Shown here piece by piece: positions 60,290-64,000 of a DNA stretch of 64,000 bases. Below the pieces are notes generated by a model. It did no database searches, was not told where the DNA came from, and saw only the letters and a program-made list of their open reading frames with translations. A program made the translations under genes and the position numbers. How positions within the stretch are numbered: the first letter of the stretch is position 1; every line of letters begins with the position of its first letter. Origin of the DNA: Sporothrix humicola (taxonomy: Eukaryota > Ascomycota > Sordariomycetes > Ophiostomatales > Ophiostomataceae); NCBI GenBank assembly GCA_021396245.1, contig WNYE01000029.1, positions 248,001 to 312,000 on the forward strand, given 5' to 3'.

Positions 60290-62700
60290 TTATTTGGCCT
60301 CCTCGCCGTCACCGAGCTCCTTGACCAGCTCCTCCGTCACAAACTCCTCGTACTCCTCCAGGTTCTTCTGCACGTGCATCTTGAACTTGATTACGTCGTT
60401 GAGCATCCGCATGATCTCCGTGTGCAGCTCTTCGCGAAGAGCGCTCGCCCGCAGCGTCAGCTGCTCGTACTCAATGTTGGTGTTCATCTCGCGCTGCTCC
60501 ATCAGCTGCACCGACTCCGAGAGAGAAGCGCGCATCTTGGCCAGCTCCTTCTCCATCTTCTCGATCTGCGCGTCCGAGGCCAGCCGCTGCGCCGTCGTGA
60601 CCTCCTTGGTCTTCTCGTGCTCCTGCTCGGCCGCCCGCACGCGGTGCTCGAGCGCCTCGACCTCGCTGCGCTTGTCCTCCATCGCCTCCTTGATGCTGTC
60701 CAGCAGGTCGTGGTCCTTCATCATGGTCTCCAAAGCCGTGCTGCGCCGCTCCGACACCTCCTTGCGCAGTGCTAGGAAACTGTTCTTAACGTGTCCCCGC
60801 AGGTCCAGGTTCAAGATGTGTCCCGGAAGGTAACCCGTCACCGGGTCTGCGAGCAGCCGCTCGTTCTCCATGTTGCCGGAACTCACGCCCATGGCTGTTG
60901 CTGCGGCTGCGGCGTCGGTTGACGACTCGCCAAAGCTGGGGCCCTCGTTCACCCGCACGCGCAGCTCGTAGTCGCGTCCCTTGGCGTTTGCTGCTGTGTC
61001 AGGGATCAGCGCAATCTGGTAGGCAAGTGTGTTGTAGCGGTCGACTGTGCGCTCGAGCTCGTCCAGTTTACGGCTGGCCTCCACCTCCCGCTCGGCCACC
61101 TTGCGTTTCGTGTCCTCAAGTCGTTGACCTGCGGCCTCGATGCCCTTTTGCAGCCGCTCGCGCTCCGAGTTCATGCGGTCAATATCCGCCATGCTGATGC
61201 CCTGGTCGTCAACGGCCTGCCGTAGATTGCGCTGCTCGTTCTCTGCCTCGGTCACCTCCGCCATCAACCGGTCGAGTTCTTCCTGGAAGAGCGGGATGCG
61301 GGTCTCGTGTCGCTCGCACCGCTGGAGAGCCAGGTCGTTGTACTCCTCAAACTTGATCTTGTCCTCCTCCATGACCTTGAAGTCCTCGTCCAGCGCTGCC
61401 AGGTCGGGCGTCGACTTTTCGAGGTCGCTGATGTCTTGAAGCAGTTTTGCGTGCTCAGCCTCGAGAATGGCCAGCTCCTCTTCGTGCTTGGCGTAAGCTT
61501 GGTCGAGTTGCCGCGTCATGTTGTCAATGTGCGGTGCCAGCATCTTGGCCAGCTGCTCGGCGTCGTCAGAGCCCTGGCCATCCTCGCCGTCCACATCCAT
61601 CACCAGCCAATCCTGGTATGCGTGTGCCAAAAACTCAAACGTAATGTGGTCGGCGACCACGTCGATGCCAGCCTCGGCGCACGCGTCGTCGTAGCGGTTG
61701 CTGGCGTAGCGCTCCAGCATAATCGCCAGCTCCATCATCCAGTGCAGCATACCCAGGAATGTGCCCCAGTTCTGGCCGCCTACGGCAGCAATCTGGCTCT
61801 TGGTGATGCCCTTTTCGTATGGGTAGCGGATCTGCTTCATTAACACCGGCACCTCCTGGTCGATGCTCTTGAGGAAGCGGTAACTGGGGTCGATGCGGCG
61901 GTACAGCCACTGGAACATGTAAACAAAGTCCTTTTGTGTGGGCGACTTGATCACGTTCTGCGACAGCGTGTGGCTCATCTCCAGCTCAAAGTTGTGCTGT
62001 GTCATATACTCGATCACCTCCTGGCCAATGCGGGCAAGGTAGGAACGGTCTTTAAGCGGCCGTGGATCGCGCAGAGCGCCCGCTGGTGCCGGTGCTTGCG
62101 AGAAGAAGCTCTGGTGGCTGCCGCCGCCGCCGCCCATCGACGACATTCCGCCGCCCATGCCACCCATACCGCCCATGCCGCCCATGGCTCCCACTGTCGA
62201 CTGGCGTCCGCCGCGGTAGACACTGCTTCTCCTATCGCTGCCACCGTCGGTTGACGCACGCCCTGCCATGCCTGGTGTGAATGGTTGCCGCACCGACGAG
62301 CGCTTGACGGAGGCGAGGCCCATGTCGGCGAGCGTCGTCTGATTATTGCCGGATGTTGATGTGCGCTGGAAGAGGGGTTGGCTCGGCCGTGTTGGCGCGA
62401 GCGAGTGCCGCGAGCCGGATAAGGAACGCATGTGGCCGGATGTCGAAAATGGAACGGGTCCGGCGTTGTTGGCTGGTCCTGCCGAGGAGTTGGAGCGCTT
62501 GAGCGCCGAGGGGGGTTGCGGGATGGCGGTCGAGTTAAGAGTCAGGCCGCCGAGAGTCTGGAGAGAAAGGAAGAAAACAGAAATGTTAGTGATGTTGATG
62601 TAAACAAACGAGATGCAAGCTGTAAACAAAGTGACAAGATGTCTCCAAACACACCTCTCTTGGGCGCCGAACACTCCAGTGCCCAGTATCTTGGGCCATG
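60290..62700 (-). CDS. ndc80: Kinetochore protein NDC80
   Basis: Exon 1 62700-62656, 98-nt intron 62655-62558 (GTGTGT donor, CTCCAG acceptor), exon 2 62557-60290; 770 aa. It is a subunit of the NDC80 complex, which links kinetochores to spindle microtubules. The 15-residue exon 1 (MAQDTGHWSVRRPRE) joins to TLGGLTLNSTAIPQPP, which is the conserved start once spliced. A basic Ser-rich tail with a Gly/Met-rich stretch (GGMGGMGGMGGGM) follows. Then comes the calponin-homology region (DPRPLKDRSYLARIGQEVIEYM, KDFVYMFQWLYRRIDPSYRF, WGTFLGMLHWMMELA). Long coiled coils with heptad-like Leu/Glu/Lys run to the C-terminus. It is divergent from PEX14 across about 800 bp. Confidence 0.95.
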
Positions 62701-63502
62701 CCGTCGTCGTATTTGTTCGCTTGGGTCGCGAAAGATGGTCGTCTGTCGTGGATATTGATGATATTGTTGTCGATGTTTTCGTCGCGTTTTGTAGTCGCGT
62801 CAGTCGTGGCTAAATGTCGTCCAATGTCGAGCCCAGGATGGGATTGTCGCGTGTATGTCGTGTTTGCCGAATGTGCGAATGTGCGAATGGTGTACGAACT
62901 GGCTGCGAAAAGGTGGTGGGTTGAAGAAATTAAACGACGAAAATGCGACAGATGCAATCAGAGTGCACGGTTGCCCTGGAAGAAATGTAAACAAGGCGTA
63001 TGGCGGGGTATGATTGGCTGGATTGGTTTCGCTCAAAATAAAGGCACTTTGCGACGTGGTCACGTGCACCGACGCGACGATTGCCTTATTCAGCATTTCT
63101 CCATTTCAGCTAGCTTCGCACGTGACTCAACTTCTCACCCCCCAGCCAAAGTGCTGTGTTCAGCCTCGGTCCAACCCGGCCACCTGAATTTGCAGCACAC
63201 GCTCTCCGCAAATCGACGTGAAAGGGCGCCAGCGCCAGTGGAGCATCCCCATTCGATTCGGTCTCGTGGAGGAAGGGGCGCTCTAGTCTTTCGCCGAATG
63301 CTCTTTCTTCCTCGTGCTTCTGCCTTCCCTTCCTCTCTCCTCTTCTCAGTTTTCATCATCAATTTCGACGACCATCACCACCGAACCCTTTGCGGTTCGT
63401 ATCCATCGTCTTTCCATCAACCGATCGATGCTGGTTGACGAATAAGGACATTCGCCCCCCTATCGACATTGACATCGACATCGACACCACCCTTCGCCCA
63501 AG
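62701..63502. promoter_or_regulatory. Divergent promoter region of ndc80 and pex14
   Basis: An 802-bp head-to-head spacer; both genes must be driven from it. No further motif is certain. Confidence 0.45.
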
Positions 63503-64000
63503 ATGGTGATCCGCGAGGATCTGGTCGTCTCGGCGGCCAAATTCCTCCAGGATCCCTCGGTGGCCTCGTCGCCGCCGGAGAACCGCGTGGCTTTCCTGAA
63601 AGCAAAGAACCTGACGCCCGAGGAGATCACAGCTGCCCTGGCCCGTGCCGGCTTCGACAGCAGCGGCAACACCGGTCCGCTGAGCTATGGCACGGCGCCT
63701 CAGCCATCAGGCGCACCCCAACAGCAACCGCCGTTCTACGGCAACCCATACGGCCAGCCGCAGCAGTACCCTCCCTATGGCTGGCAGCCGCCGCCGCCGC
63801 CTGAGGCGCTCCCGCGGCGCGATTGGCGCGACTGGTTCATCATGGCCACCGTCGTCGGCGGTGTCGGCTACGGTCTCTACAGCATGACCAAGGTACGTTC
63901 CCCCCTCTATTCAATCTAATTTAATTTCTCCCTACTAACTTCTTGCAGAGATACGTCTACCCCCTCGTTGCACCCCCGACACCGGACCGGCTCGAGCAGG
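63503..64000 (+). CDS. pex14: Peroxisomal membrane protein PEX14 (5' part, cut by the window end)
   Basis: Exon 1 63503-63892 (130 codons), 56-nt intron 63893-63948 (GTACGT donor, CTAAC branch, TTGCAG acceptor), exon 2 from 63949 past the window end. PEX14 is a core part of the docking complex for PEX5 and PEX7 in peroxisomal matrix import. Residues 1-50 are the conserved N-terminal PEX5-binding helices (REDLVVSAAKFLQDPSV, KNLTPEEITAALARAGF). Next come a Pro/Gln/Tyr-rich stretch and a hydrophobic segment at about 111-129 (WFIMATVVGGVGYGLYSM). Exon 2 opens RYVYPLVAPPTPDRLEQ, the usual lead into the coiled coil, which lies beyond the window. Confidence 0.94.

Overview
This is nuclear chromosomal DNA from a filamentous ascomycete (Pezizomycotina, probably a Sordariomycete; genus not determined). 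Three things point there. Introns are short (about 49-98 nt in most genes) with GTRNGT donors and CTAAC/CTGAC branch points. Coding regions are GC-rich at third positions and sit between AT- and pyrimidine-rich spacers. The gene set is typical: fungal KatG, a Zn2Cys6 AcuK/ERT1-type regulator, a membrane-anchored GH5 exo-glucanase and PEX14. I found no tRNA, rRNA, CRISPR array, transposon ORF or secondary-metabolite core enzyme.

Layout. 1-1921: 3' part of a fast-evolving multi-pass membrane protein gene, broken by a frameshift. 5858-8182: catalase-peroxidase. 8989-9206: a split 48-residue ORF recovered by reading the splice signals. 9207-19471: about 10 kb without a recognisable gene, upstream of a four-finger C2H2 regulator (19472-21210). 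22622-26301: TFIIE beta and cytochrome b5, both minus. 28816-31869: F-actin capping protein alpha and branched-chain 2-oxoacid dehydrogenase E1 beta, both minus. 33404-36167: type II membrane-anchored GH5 glucan 1,3-beta-glucosidase. 40182-42518: DHA1-like MFS transporter. 42519-49787: about 7 kb without a recognisable gene, upstream of acuK (49788-52347). 53326-54025: riboflavin kinase, tail to tail with D-3-phosphoglycerate dehydrogenase (minus, 54249-56171). 57981-59408: tandem-domain glyoxalase I (minus). 60290-62700: NDC80 (minus), divergent from PEX14 (63503 to the window end).

The genes do not form one pathway. Most are conserved housekeeping functions: transcription initiation, kinetochore, actin, peroxisome import, serine synthesis, flavin synthesis and branched-chain amino acid breakdown. 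Regulators are flanked by very long non-coding spacers. A shared theme is mitochondrial or redox metabolism. KatG and glyoxalase I each have a second in-frame upstream ATG preceding an Arg/Ser-rich, acid-free leader, which suggests alternative cytosolic and mitochondrial forms. BCKDH E1 beta has its own presequence, and riboflavin kinase makes flavin cofactor.

I did not find a clearly new multi-gene system. The items most worth checking are the hidden 48-residue gene, the two dual-start enzymes, the stop-free intron inside the acuK zinc cluster, the frameshifted membrane protein and the two long gene-free spacers.
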